32,688 nucleotides of DNA from contig JAJDHY010000007.1 of assembly GCA_030266385.1 (NCBI GenBank), positions 1 to 32,688 of the forward strand, read 5' to 3'. Below, piece by piece: positions 18,280 to 27,445 of the stretch; position 1 is the first letter of the stretch; each line of letters starts with the position of its first letter. The position numbers were made by a program, and so were the translations under genes. Origin of the DNA: Desulfovibrio sp. OttesenSCG-928-I05 (GTDB lineage Bacteria > Desulfobacterota > Desulfovibrionia > Desulfovibrionales > Desulfovibrionaceae). The notes below the pieces were generated by a model that saw only the letters and a list, made by a program, of their open reading frames with translations, did no database searches and was not told where the DNA came from.

Positions 18280-19593
18280 ATGTTGACCAACCCCGTGCTT
18301 GTTTCAGTTCTGGTTATGTGCATTCTATGCTTGTTGAAAGTGAACGTTCTGTTGACGATTATGATTTCCGCCCTTGTTGCCGGCTTGATGAGCGGCTTTA
18401 CGCTGGGCGATACCATGAATCATCTGGTAGGCGGCATGGGCGGCCAGTCGAACACCGCGCTCAGTTATGTACTGCTTGGTGCTCTGGCGGTCGGTATCTA
18501 TCAGACGGGCCTTGCTACCATTCTTGCCCGCAAGGTGGAAAAAATGGTGGGCAAGAGCGGGACGATTTTCCTGCTCATTCTGGCTGGTATCGCCTGCTGC
18601 TCGCAAAACATTGTCCCCATTCATATCGCCTTCATTCCCATCCTTGTGCCGCCGCTGCTGGCCGTTATGAACGACCTCAAGCTTGACCGCCGCGGTGCCG
18701 CCTGTGCGCTGACTTTCGGCCTCAAAGCACCGTACATCGCCATCCCGGCCGGCTTCGGCCTCATCTTTCAGGGAATCATTGCCGATAACCTGAAGCTGAA
18801 CGGCATGACAATCGATCCGTCCTCCATCTGGTCGTACATGCTGGTTCCCGGTGCCGGTATGCTGATGGGCCTTCTGATCGCCATTTTTATCACCTATCGC
18901 AAGCCCAGAATATATGAAGACCGCCCCGTCGCCATGGATTCCAGCGCTTCGGACGGCATGGTTACCGATCACTTTACCATGCAGCACCTCGGTGCCGGTC
19001 TTGGCGCTCTCAGCGCGTTCGGCGTCCAGCTTGCCACCGGTTCGCTCCCTCTGGGCGCTCTCGTCGGCCTGCTCATCATGATCTGCTTCAAGGCTATTCC
19101 TTTCAAGGGCATGGATGATACCATGAACGGCGGTATCCGCCTTATGGGCTTTATCGCCTTTGTCATGCTGGTGGCTTCCGGCTACGGCAGCGTGATTCGC
19201 GAAAGCGGCGGCGTGGCCGTCATCGTGGCCGCTTCCGCCGAACTCGTTGGCGGCAGCAAGCTCGCGGGCGCTATCATCATGCTTCTGGTCGGCCTGCTGG
19301 TCACCATGGGGATCGGTACCTCTTTCGGCACCATTCCCATTATCGCCACGATTTACGTGCCCCTGTGTATGACGCTGGGAATCTCCCCCGCGGGAACGGC
19401 CATTCTGGTCGGCGTTGCGGGCGCTCTTGGCGATGCCGGTTCTCCGGCTTCCGACTCCACATTGGGACCCACGTCCGGCCTGAACGCCGACGGGCAGCAT
19501 GATCACATCTGGGATACCTGCGTGCCCACCTTCATGCACTATAACATCCCGCTGATTATATTCGGAACGATCGGCGCGCTGATGTACTCGTAA
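18280..19593 (+). CDS. NhaC/YuiF-type permease, putative histidine transporter
   Basis: Strongly hydrophobic multi-TM protein: GGMGGQSNTALSYVLLGALAVGIYQTG, CCSQNIVPIHIAFIPILVPPLL, GDAGSPASDSTLGPTSGLNADGQHDHIWDTCVPTF. Resembles the YuiF family annotated as a predicted histidine transporter. Lies directly after hutH. Confidence 0.85.
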   Translation: MLTNPVLVSVLVMCILCLLKVNVLLTIMISALVAGLMSGFTLGDTMNHLVGGMGGQSNTALSYVLLGALAVGIYQTGLATILARKVEKMVGKSGTIFLLILAGIACCSQNIVPIHIAFIPILVPPLLAVMNDLKLDRRGAACALTFGLKAPYIAIPAGFGLIFQGIIADNLKLNGMTIDPSSIWSYMLVPGAGMLMGLLIAIFITYRKPRIYEDRPVAMDSSASDGMVTDHFTMQHLGAGLGALSAFGVQLATGSLPLGALVGLLIMICFKAIPFKGMDDTMNGGIRLMGFIAFVMLVASGYGSVIRESGGVAVIVAASAELVGGSKLAGAIIMLLVGLLVTMGIGTSFGTIPIIATIYVPLCMTLGISPAGTAILVGVAGALGDAGSPASDSTLGPTSGLNADGQHDHIWDTCVPTFMHYNIPLIIFGTIGALMYS

Positions 19594-19606
19594 TTCGGTA
19601 GCAGGA

Positions 19607-19642
19607 AGCCCCCGGATGCCCAGTGAGCCTCCGGGGGCTTTT
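19607..19642 (+). terminator. Terminator downstream of the permease
   Basis: AGCCCCCGGatgcccagtgagcctCCGGGGGCTTTT. Confidence 0.75.
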
Positions 19643-19704
19643 CGATCTTGCTACTCCGGCGTCCGGGTATGCCGCCATTTCTTCCAGACGACAAGGAGAC
19701 GCGC

Positions 19705-20553
19705 ATGGACATTCGCTTTGTGAAAATGAGTCCGACCCAGAATATGACCATACTGGTGGAAAATCCGGTGCCGAGGGAACTTCACCATCAGGTGGCATCC
19801 GCGTTGATGGGGTATGATAACGTGTTCGCCGAACAGGTCGGCTACATCGAACCCGCCGCTGACCCCCGCGCCTGGGGCAGGCTCCAGATGATGGGGGGCG
19901 AATTCTGCGGTAACGCAACCATGTGTCTGGCCGCTCTGCTGGTCATGGACAAGGCCGCGGCCCCGTCTGGAAGGCCTGGCGAGGCCGGAACCGGAGGGAC
20001 TATCGAGGTGCCTCTTGAAGTTTCCGGAGCGGACGGGCTGGTCAGCGTGGATGTTACGCTTCAGGCCACCGGCGCGCGCTGCTCGCTGGAAATGCCGGCT
20101 CCGGAATCTGTGGAAAGCCATACGCTTACGCTGGATGGGCATGACTACCACGCCGATGCCGTTACCTTTGCGGGGATCACGCACCTTATTGTGGATAAGG
20201 ACACAGTGCCCGGCGATAAAACCGCTTTTGCCGAAAGCACGGCGGCTGCATGGCAGCAGCGCTACAATGCAGAAGCCGTGGGCGTCATGCTGTACGACAA
20301 GGAAAGCAACGCCATCACGCCGCTCGTCCATGTCGCTTCCACGCAGAGCTATGTCTGGGAACGCGGATGCGGTTCCGGCACGGCGGCGGTGGGCGCGTGG
20401 CTGGCAACAAAAGCCGCCGGAACCGTCACGGCGGATATCGCGCAGCCCGGCGGAGTTATTTCCGTACGGGGTGAATTTGCGGACGGACGTGTACGGAAAG
20501 TGGTTATCAGCGGCGACGTGAAGCTGGTCGCGCGCGGAACGGCGTACGTATAA
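19705..20553 (+). CDS. DapF-fold amino-acid racemase, CntK-like (probable histidine racemase)
   Basis: PTQNMTILVENP...EQVGYIEP...MMGGEFCGNATMCLAALL and SYVWERGCGSGTAAVGAW...IAQPGGVISVRGEF. Both catalytic-type Cys motifs are present, and the pattern matches recalled S. aureus CntK (SGNMTILV...EQVGFIE...GNEFCGNATM...WENSCGSGTASIG...QPGGSI) rather than canonical DapF. Confidence 0.78.
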   Translation: MDIRFVKMSPTQNMTILVENPVPRELHHQVASALMGYDNVFAEQVGYIEPAADPRAWGRLQMMGGEFCGNATMCLAALLVMDKAAAPSGRPGEAGTGGTIEVPLEVSGADGLVSVDVTLQATGARCSLEMPAPESVESHTLTLDGHDYHADAVTFAGITHLIVDKDTVPGDKTAFAESTAAAWQQRYNAEAVGVMLYDKESNAITPLVHVASTQSYVWERGCGSGTAAVGAWLATKAAGTVTADIAQPGGVISVRGEFADGRVRKVVISGDVKLVARGTAYV

Positions 20554-20667
20554 AACCGTGCGGATCGTGTGACAGGGTGGGGCAAGGCAGATGCTTCCAC
20601 CAATAGCCACGTAAAGGCATGCGCTGTGTCGAATATGGACACGCGCAATGGAACGATCCATACTGAC

Positions 20668-20702
20668 AGCAGCTCTCCGGAACAGCATTCCGGGGAGCTG
20701 CT
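20668..20702 (+). terminator. Hairpin downstream of the racemase gene
   Basis: AGCAGCTCtCCGGAA-cagca-TTCCGGgGAGCTGCT; weak T-tract. Confidence 0.5.
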
Positions 20703-20820
20703 TGCGTGTTCTGCCCGTTTCGCGGGTGAGCGCTCTCCGGCTTCGCAGATTAGTCCTCCAGATGTTCATCATTGAAGAGTTCAGAACGGCATCATAGACA
20801 CACGGCAAACAGCGGGCCTG

Positions 20821-20869
20821 TGCCCAATCATTCTCTATGGAGAATCGGGCAATAATTATAGAGAATTAT
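20821..20869. promoter_or_regulatory. Candidate operator cluster upstream of the DUF362 gene
   Basis: TGCCCaatcATTCTCtatgGAGAATcGGGCA nested inverted repeat; ATTCTCTAT (20830-20838) is inverted as ATAGAGAAT (20858-20866). Confidence 0.35.
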
Positions 20870-21034
20870 GTCTTCATCCGGAAGCAATCTCGCGCTAGAG
20901 TCACTAACGCAGTTGACTGTGCGAATGTGAAGGGAAGTCCGCGCAGGGTAGTGTACATCTGAAGTCCCCTGAACCGGAGGCCGGAGCCGCAAGCGCCTGA
21001 CCTCACTACCATACAAAACAATCATGAGCGTCCT

Positions 21035-22171
21035 GTGGAAGCGTCAAAAGTCTATTTCACCGATATGCGCTGTGCAATCGGTACCAGCCTGCTTGAGAAA
21101 ATGGATAAACTGATACTGGCAGCAGGCATTGAGAACATCAACTTCACCAATGCCTTTGTGGCGATAAAAATCCATTTTGGCGAGCCGGGCAACCTGGCCT
21201 TTCTGCGTCCCAATTTTGCCAAAACAGTTGCCGACAGGGTGAAAAAACTGGGGGGTATGCCCTTTCTGACGGACGCCAACACGCTGTATGTGGGGCGTCG
21301 CAACAATGCGCTTGTCCATCTGGATGCCGCGTATGAAAACGGATTTTCACCGTTATCGACCGGCTGCCAGATCATCATCGCCGACGGCCTCAAGGGCGGC
21401 GACGAGGTGGACGTGCCCATTAACGGCGGCATCCGGCTGAAAAGCGCGAAGATCGGGCGGGCCATCATGGACGCGGATATCTTTATTTCGCTGACCCACT
21501 TCAAGGGGCACGAAATGACCGGCTTCGGCGGTACCATCAAGAATATCGGGATGGGCAGCGGCAGCCGGGCCGGGAAGATGGTCATGCACTGTAACGGCAA
21601 ACCTTCGGTTAACCAGGGAAAATGCGTTGGATGCCGCAATTGCGCCAAATATTGTAACCAGAGCGCTATCCAGTTCGGGGAGGGCAGAAAGGCCAGCATC
21701 GATCATGAGGCCTGTGTCGGGTGCGGCCGCTGTATCGCCTCCTGTAACTACCATGCCATTACGCCGTCCTATGACGGAGGCGCTGATGATGTGAACCTCC
21801 GGATGGTCGAATATACCAAAGCGGTACTTGACGGACGACCGCATTTTCATGTCAGCGTGGTGAACCATGTCTCCCCCTACTGCGACTGTCATGGGGAAAA
21901 CGATGCCGCCATCATACCGGATATCGGCATGTTTGCGAGTTTCGACCCGGTGGCCCTGGATAAAGCCTGCATCGATGCGGTGAACGCGGCACCGGTTATC
22001 CCCGGAACGTCGCTTTCCGACAACTTGCCGAAACAAAACGGTGAGCCGTGCTCGTGCCATGGCGGCGACCATTTCAAGGTTGTCCACCCCGGCACCAACT
22101 GGCGCAGCCAGATCGAGCACGCCGAACGCATCGGCCTTGGCAACGCCGCTTATGAGTTGGTGACGCTGTAG
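21035..22171 (+). CDS. DUF362 domain protein with two 4Fe-4S ferredoxin clusters
   Basis: HFGEPGNLAFLRP...FISLTHFKGHEMTGFGGTIKNIGMGSGSRAGKM...CVGCRNCAKYCNQSAI...CVGCGRCIASCNYHAI. GTG start at 21035. Confidence 0.9.
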   Translation: MEASKVYFTDMRCAIGTSLLEKMDKLILAAGIENINFTNAFVAIKIHFGEPGNLAFLRPNFAKTVADRVKKLGGMPFLTDANTLYVGRRNNALVHLDAAYENGFSPLSTGCQIIIADGLKGGDEVDVPINGGIRLKSAKIGRAIMDADIFISLTHFKGHEMTGFGGTIKNIGMGSGSRAGKMVMHCNGKPSVNQGKCVGCRNCAKYCNQSAIQFGEGRKASIDHEACVGCGRCIASCNYHAITPSYDGGADDVNLRMVEYTKAVLDGRPHFHVSVVNHVSPYCDCHGENDAAIIPDIGMFASFDPVALDKACIDAVNAAPVIPGTSLSDNLPKQNGEPCSCHGGDHFKVVHPGTNWRSQIEHAERIGLGNAAYELVTL

Positions 22172-22196
22172 GGTTTCGTTCTGTAGTCCGTATCGT

Positions 22197-22246
22197 CGTT
22201 TGCCCCGAAGGCGTGTACTCTTGCGGTACATCCTTCGGGACAAACG
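22197..22246. repeat. Long imperfect hairpin downstream of the DUF362 gene
   Basis: CGTTTGcCCCGAAGGcgTGTActcttgcggTACAtCCTTCGGGaCAAACG. Confidence 0.65.
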
Positions 22247-22501
22247 CGTTCTGACGCAGGCAGAAGAAAAAAGGCCGCAGTGTGAGCTGCCCCTGATCGT
22301 ATTTCATGCAGAGTGTTCTCTTTTATACATGAGTCAAGAATACGAATACCGCGATAAGGACGAATAGTATAAAGAGGTATAGCTATTGTATGTATTTTCA
22401 CTCTATGCCTGATCCTCCATTCATATAGTGGTTTGTAGCGTTCTATGATATCTTGACGCCTGTACCGTCGAACGTGTTGTGACAGCAGGGGGAGAGCCGC
22501 C

Positions 22502-23437
22502 GTGGAAAGTTACCGTGTGGATTTTGAGAAAAGCCGTATGGCGCTCAAGGAAATACTGCTCCGGCGTCTGCCGGATCCGGGCGATTACGCCACCCCAGTC
22601 GAAGGGCTGGCGCTTCACCGGTACAACAGCGGGGATGCGCCGACGCCGTGCTTTTACGACCCTATGATCATCGTGGTCGCGCAAGGGAGAAAGCATGTGC
22701 GTATCGGGACGGAAAACTTTCCCTACGGCGAACATACCTGCTTTGTCACCGGGATAAACATGCCGGCATCAAGCTGCGTTCTGGAGGCAAGCGAAGACGT
22801 TCCCTTTCTTTCCATGTCGCTGAATCTGGATAAAGGCATCATCGCCGATCTGGCGACGAAAATTCCGCCCTCTACGGAGTACAGTTCCTGCAACGCTGTC
22901 GGCGCTGCGGTCCAGCCGATGGGGCCGGAACTCCTCGATGCGTTTTTGCGCCTTCTTGAACTGACGGAAAATCCTGTGCGGGCGAAGGTGTTGGGAAACC
23001 TGGTGTCGCAGGAAATTCACTACCACCTGCTGACAAGCCGTTTCGGCAATCAGCTCCGGGCGCTGAACACGCTAGGCTCTCAGGGTAACCAGATTGCCCA
23101 GGCCATATCCTGGCTGCGCGACAATTACGACAAGGCGCTGCATGTTGAAGAGCTTGCCGCCCGCCTGAACATGGCACCATCGACATTCCACAAGTATTTC
23201 AAGGAAATCACCACCCTGAGTCCGCTGCAATACCAGAAGCGGCTTCGTCTGTCCGAAGCCCAGCGCCTCATGCTGTCTGATAACTACGATGTCACGCAAG
23301 CTGCGTTTGCGGTGGGCTATGAAAGCTCAACGCAGTTCAATCGCGAATATAAACGCCTGTTCGGGGATTCGCCGCGCAAGAGCGTTATGAAAATGAAGAG
23401 CATGACAGCCGAAAGGGAAGCCGCGCCGATGCAGTAG
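22502..23437 (+). CDS. AraC family transcriptional regulator
   Basis: AraC_N-type N-terminus (CFYDPMIIVVAQGRKHVRIG) and HTH: AQAISWLRDNYDKALHVEELAARLNMAPSTFHKYFKEITTLSPLQYQKRLRLSEAQRLML...AAFAVGYESSTQFNREYKRLFGDSPRK. GTG start. Confidence 0.93.
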   Translation: MESYRVDFEKSRMALKEILLRRLPDPGDYATPVEGLALHRYNSGDAPTPCFYDPMIIVVAQGRKHVRIGTENFPYGEHTCFVTGINMPASSCVLEASEDVPFLSMSLNLDKGIIADLATKIPPSTEYSSCNAVGAAVQPMGPELLDAFLRLLELTENPVRAKVLGNLVSQEIHYHLLTSRFGNQLRALNTLGSQGNQIAQAISWLRDNYDKALHVEELAARLNMAPSTFHKYFKEITTLSPLQYQKRLRLSEAQRLMLSDNYDVTQAAFAVGYESSTQFNREYKRLFGDSPRKSVMKMKSMTAEREAAPMQ

Positions 23438-23500
23438 CACGGGGCTGGCGTTGGCCTGGCCATTGCGTCCCGGCCTGCGTGTCGGAGTCACGAAGAAGCA

Positions 23501-23537
23501 AAGCGCCTTGCGGAACGTATCCGCAAGGCGCTTGTTT
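23501..23537 (+). terminator. Terminator of the araC-type gene
   Basis: AAGCGCCTTGCGGA-acgta-TCCGCAAGGCGCTT, perfect 14-bp arms, then gttt. Confidence 0.7.
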
Positions 23538-23585
23538 CATCGTGGAGTGTTATCCTGGGGCATAGTGTGCACAACCCCTCTCAGG

Positions 23586-23630
23586 GCCGCCGCACGGGAG
23601 CATCTATCTGATGTCTCCCCGTGCGGCGGC
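23586..23630. repeat. GC-rich hairpin
   Basis: GCCGCCGCACGGGAG-catctatctgatgt-CTCCCCGTGCGGCGGC, one-base bulge. Confidence 0.65.
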
Positions 23631-23670
23631 AATGCCTGCTCTACCTAGAACATTTTCGCTTTGAGATTGT

Positions 23671-23783
23671 CGCTTAACGGCGAGCAAAGCTCGCCTACGC
23701 CAATCTCGCGGGCCTTGTTACGCAAGGCTTCACAAGGCCAGAGCATTTCATCAGTACAAACAGTTTGAAAGTTGAAATGCTCT
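23671..23783 (-). repeat. Composite dispersed repeat, copy D
   Basis: CGCTTAACGGCGAGCAAAGCTCGCCTAC (23671-23698), flanked by GAGATTG/CAATCTC, plus AGAGCATTTCA...TGAAATGCTCT (23740-23783). Confidence 0.65.
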
Positions 23784-25842
23784 AAAATCCCCACTTGAAC
23801 TGCATGCTGCCGGTCACGCCGTCGCGCACCCCGGTGTAGCCCTGCACGCCAACGTCAACCGAGAAACCCGTGTTGGCCGCCTTGAAGGTGAAGCCCGCTT
23901 CCCCGATGCCCGTACCGCCTTTGAGATCCGGCGTGGCAAGGTTGTACCCGGAAGTGGTCGCTTTCGCCTTGCCGTCGAATTCGTGCTCGTAGGCCGCGCC
24001 GATGTACGGCGTGATTGTGGAACCCTGACTGGTCGTAAAGTCGTAGCCAAAGCGGGCACCGCCACGCCAGCGGCGGGAATCCGCATCCTTGAACTTCACG
24101 CGATCGTCCGTGGAAAGGGTGACCGTGTCGTCTGTCTGCCGGGTCCAGAAATACTTGGTGTAGAGATCAAGGCTGGCCGCTTCCGTAATGTTCCAGATGT
24201 AGCCGAGGCCCGCGTGCGCGCCGAAATAGAGGGAATCGCTGTCGTAAGCCGCTTTGCGACCGGTGCCGTCCATGAGATCGGAGGAAGAAAATTCCGTATC
24301 CGAACGGCCCATGCGACCGGACGCTTCCACGTAGAACACGCCGGGACCGGCGTTGCTGTCCACACGGCCCAGAATACCGCCGCCATAATAGTTCGTGTCG
24401 CCGTCGCCATTGACGGCAGCGGCGTTGCTGAAGGAGTTGTGGGTATCGTAGGTGCCGTCCCCGGCTTCGAAAAACGCGCCGAGGGTCAGGTTGCCGAACG
24501 CCGTGGGGGCGTTCCAGGCAAGACCTGCCATGAAGGACATACCTTGAACATCCACATGGGATCCGGTTTCGTAGCGCGATTCACCGACGGAACCAGCGGC
24601 AAAGGCTTGCAGGCCGTTCCCGGCATTTCTGGCGGCTATCATGCCTTGCCCGGCAGTAAGGTCCGCGCCCTGATTCAGGAAGGCCACGGTCGCGACCCGG
24701 CCTTCGGAAAGGGCGTTCGAACGGGGGTTAAAGTAGTCGTCACTGGTGATGGTGTAGGTAAGATCGTTTGTACCCAGGACAAGGTCACCGGAATACAGCA
24801 AGGTGACGCCTTTGGATGATTCCATCTGGGTGGGGTTGGTGAGGCCGTCGCTAAAGCCAGTGGCAGCGGAAAGCAGGGTGATGACATCACCCTTTTGGGG
24901 TGTGTAGCCGCTGGCGAAAGAAACGCCGGTAACCGTGGAATCGCCGCCCGCGCCGTCGCCGAATTCAACTAGGCCGGCTCCGGTGTCCACCATGAGCGGT
25001 TGCGAATTCGCGCCGACCTGGAAATTATAATACTGGAACCCGGTTACCAGCTTAACCGAAGTCGTTCCGGAATAGTTCCACAGGTTCAGGGTGTTGCCGG
25101 TGAAGTCTGGAGAGTTGACACTGACATAACCACCCCAGATTTCGCCGCCGCTACTTAGGAACTGTGGGCGGCCGGACAGAGTAACCGTGTTGTTATACGC
25201 CGCTCCCCCAGTGGCACTACCGCCATAGATATTATCGACTAGGCCGCCGTATACGGCAACGGTGTTGTTAAACGCGTCCCCTGCGTGAATCTCGCCACCG
25301 TAAAGGGCACCGGTTGTGCCGCCATAAACGGTCACTGTGTTACCGCTTGCGGAGCCGTTCATTGTCCACCCCCCGGCAACGCTACCCACTGTCCCGCCGT
25401 ATATATTGACAGTATTGCCGACAGCGTCCCCTTTTATTCGTGCCATGCCCCCGTATACTCTAGCTATAGTGTTTGATGTAGCATATACATTCACAGTATT
25501 GTTACGGGCGTTACCGTTGACCGTCCTCCCCCCAGCCAGCCAATTTATTATCGAACCGTTTCGAATGATGACAGTGTTGTTCACGCTGTCTCCGGTTGCG
25601 GCAGCCCCTCCGTAGACACCCACGGGAACTTTACTGGCATCAGCCGCGTCATAATCGACGATCACTGTGTTGCCACTCGCAGTGGACGGGTACAGCGATT
25701 TGAAAATATCCGCCTCTGGATCGGGCTGCAACATGTTTGTATCGCCCTTATAAACCAGATTTTCCGCCCCAGCCGCGCCGGGAAAGACCAGAACCCCCAG
25801 CAGCAGGGCGCCGTAAACAATTCGTTTTGTCCAGTGTGTCAT
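23782..25842 (-). CDS. Autotransporter-type outer-membrane protein with degenerate passenger repeats
   Basis: Signal peptide MTHWTKRIVYGALLLGVLVFPGAAGA; repeats NTVNIYGGTVGSVAGG..., NTVTVYGGTTGALYGG...; C-terminal beta-barrel ending in MQFKWGF. ATG at 25842. Confidence 0.9.
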   Translation of the reverse strand: MTHWTKRIVYGALLLGVLVFPGAAGAENLVYKGDTNMLQPDPEADIFKSLYPSTASGNTVIVDYDAADASKVPVGVYGGAAATGDSVNNTVIIRNGSIINWLAGGRTVNGNARNNTVNVYATSNTIARVYGGMARIKGDAVGNTVNIYGGTVGSVAGGWTMNGSASGNTVTVYGGTTGALYGGEIHAGDAFNNTVAVYGGLVDNIYGGSATGGAAYNNTVTLSGRPQFLSSGGEIWGGYVSVNSPDFTGNTLNLWNYSGTTSVKLVTGFQYYNFQVGANSQPLMVDTGAGLVEFGDGAGGDSTVTGVSFASGYTPQKGDVITLLSAATGFSDGLTNPTQMESSKGVTLLYSGDLVLGTNDLTYTITSDDYFNPRSNALSEGRVATVAFLNQGADLTAGQGMIAARNAGNGLQAFAAGSVGESRYETGSHVDVQGMSFMAGLAWNAPTAFGNLTLGAFFEAGDGTYDTHNSFSNAAAVNGDGDTNYYGGGILGRVDSNAGPGVFYVEASGRMGRSDTEFSSSDLMDGTGRKAAYDSDSLYFGAHAGLGYIWNITEAASLDLYTKYFWTRQTDDTVTLSTDDRVKFKDADSRRWRGGARFGYDFTTSQGSTITPYIGAAYEHEFDGKAKATTSGYNLATPDLKGGTGIGEAGFTFKAANTGFSVDVGVQGYTGVRDGVTGSMQFKWGF
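25200..25671 (-). repeat. Degenerate passenger repeats of about 25 aa in the autotransporter
   Basis: Recurring NTV(x)VYGG...YGG...(G/N)(N)NTV units at about 24-29 aa spacing. Confidence 0.7.
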
Positions 25843-26203
25843 ATGACCCTCCATGCAAACATGCAGTAAATGATGATACCGTGCCTGTGCCTTTTTCGCA
25901 CATGGCCCCATGGTGAAAATACCGCGACAGCCCCCCTCAGGAAAACGACGGTTGCCTTTTGGCGCGTGGCTATTCTTTTTAGTATCTACAAAGAATGTGG
26001 CAGGTTGGGAATATACCCAAATGGGTAACAGGTGGTGTCACAATGGGTATGCTGTTGCGGCGCAGTGCTTTCAGCGCACGCCGGGAGACGAAAGGCAGAA
26101 AAAAAAACGAAAAAAAATGCCACAGGGCCTTTTTCTGTATCAGGTGCGGTGTGTTTTCGTGCTGAACAGGGGGCTCTGACTCGATACCGTTTTCCTCCGG
26201 CAG

Positions 26204-26240
26204 CAAAAAAAACGCCTCGCGGACATATCCACGAGGCGTT
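26204..26240 (-). terminator. Terminator of ssb
   Basis: Minus strand: AACGCCTCG-tggatatgtccg-CGAGGCGTT, then TTTTTT. Confidence 0.85.
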
Positions 26241-26290
26241 GAAAACTTCACACGCAGGTGCTTCTGTGCACCCTTCATGCCGGGTAACGC

Positions 26291-26782
26291 TTAGAACGGC
26301 ACGTCATCCATCCCGCTGATTTCGGAGGGGAAGATGGGGCCTGTATCATCCTCGCGCGATTGCTGGCGCTGGGGCGCGCGTTGCTGCCCGCCACCGCGCG
26401 GAGCCTGGGGCGCGTCTTCGTATCCGCCGTAGCTGCGTTCGCCGCCTTCGGAAGAGCCCTTGCGGTCCAGAAACTGAACACGCTGGGCCTTGATTTCCGT
26501 CGTGTAACGGTCTTGCCCCTGCTGGTCCTGCCATTTGCGGGTCGTGAGGGAACCTTCGACATACACGAGGCTGCCCTTGGCAAGATAGTTGGCGCAGTTT
26601 TCCGCCTGCCGCTGGAACACTACCACGCGGTGCCATTCCGTGCGGTCCACGCGGTTGCCTTCACGGTCGGTGTAGCTTTCGTCCGTGGCTATATTCATGT
26701 TGGCCATGGGGGTTCCGGTGGCGGAGTAACGCAACTCCGGGTCCTTGCCCAGTCTGCCGATAATCATGACTTTGTTCAGCAT
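26291..26782 (-). CDS. ssb: Single-stranded DNA-binding protein
   Basis: MLNKVMIIGRLGKDPELRYSATGTPMANMNIATDESYTDREGNRVDRTEWHRVVVFQRQAENCANYLAKGSLVYVEGSLTTRKWQDQQGQDRYTTEI; acidic tip DDVPF. Confidence 0.97.
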   Translation of the reverse strand: MLNKVMIIGRLGKDPELRYSATGTPMANMNIATDESYTDREGNRVDRTEWHRVVVFQRQAENCANYLAKGSLVYVEGSLTTRKWQDQQGQDRYTTEIKAQRVQFLDRKGSSEGGERSYGGYEDAPQAPRGGGQQRAPQRQQSREDDTGPIFPSEISGMDDVPF

Positions 26783-26902
26783 TCCTCGTCTCCATATCTA
26801 GAGGTATAATAAAAACCTGTAATTCCAGAATCTCTTCAATGCGCGCTGCGTGTGCCTGTCGTCCGGCAACATGCCGGACGTACGCAGAGTAACGGGCCTG
26901 CT

Positions 26903-27304
26903 TCAGGATACCGCCTGCTGCATATCATCAAGGGCGTCTTCCAGCGCGGCGGCGGCTTTTACGGCCTGCTGGCCCTGCCAGTTGCCAAGGGCTTCGGCCA
27001 GTTCGGCGCTGGCTGTTTCCAGACGCGCCATGCCATCCGCCAGAGTGTCCTTGAGCGAATTCGACCAGTTGCCAAAACGCGCCTGTTCAATCAGGGCATC
27101 CGCCAGTTCCTGCACGCCGCGCCGCCCTTTTTCCGCGCTGATGGGCGGAGCGAGGGCGGGGGGAACGCTTGTCGGCACCCAAGTGCCGCCATCCACGCTT
27201 CCCTGATCCGGCCAGGCCAGTTCGCATAACGTGGGCCAGGCACTGAAGACGGCCTGTTCGTTAACGGTGACGGCCATGAAACGGATAGCCAGTAAAGAAC
27301 GCAT
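26903..27304 (-). CDS. Hypothetical protein, 133 aa
   Basis: ATG-to-stop ORF with Ala-rich helical C-terminus, co-directional between the acc genes and ssb. No family recognised. Confidence 0.6.
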   Translation of the reverse strand: MRSLLAIRFMAVTVNEQAVFSAWPTLCELAWPDQGSVDGGTWVPTSVPPALAPPISAEKGRRGVQELADALIEQARFGNWSNSLKDTLADGMARLETASAELAEALGNWQGQQAVKAAAALEDALDDMQQAVS

Positions 27305-27445
27305 GATCTTTTCCTTTTTGATGCCAGGCGCTTCGCGCCGTGTTCCGGATCGGGATCCTGCTTTTTCCGGCTTTTTTCGTATGCACGTACCCGTATTCTG
27401 TGAACGTCTGGCGTTCTTTTCTCCGGCAGAAGGCGCTCGCGCTTT

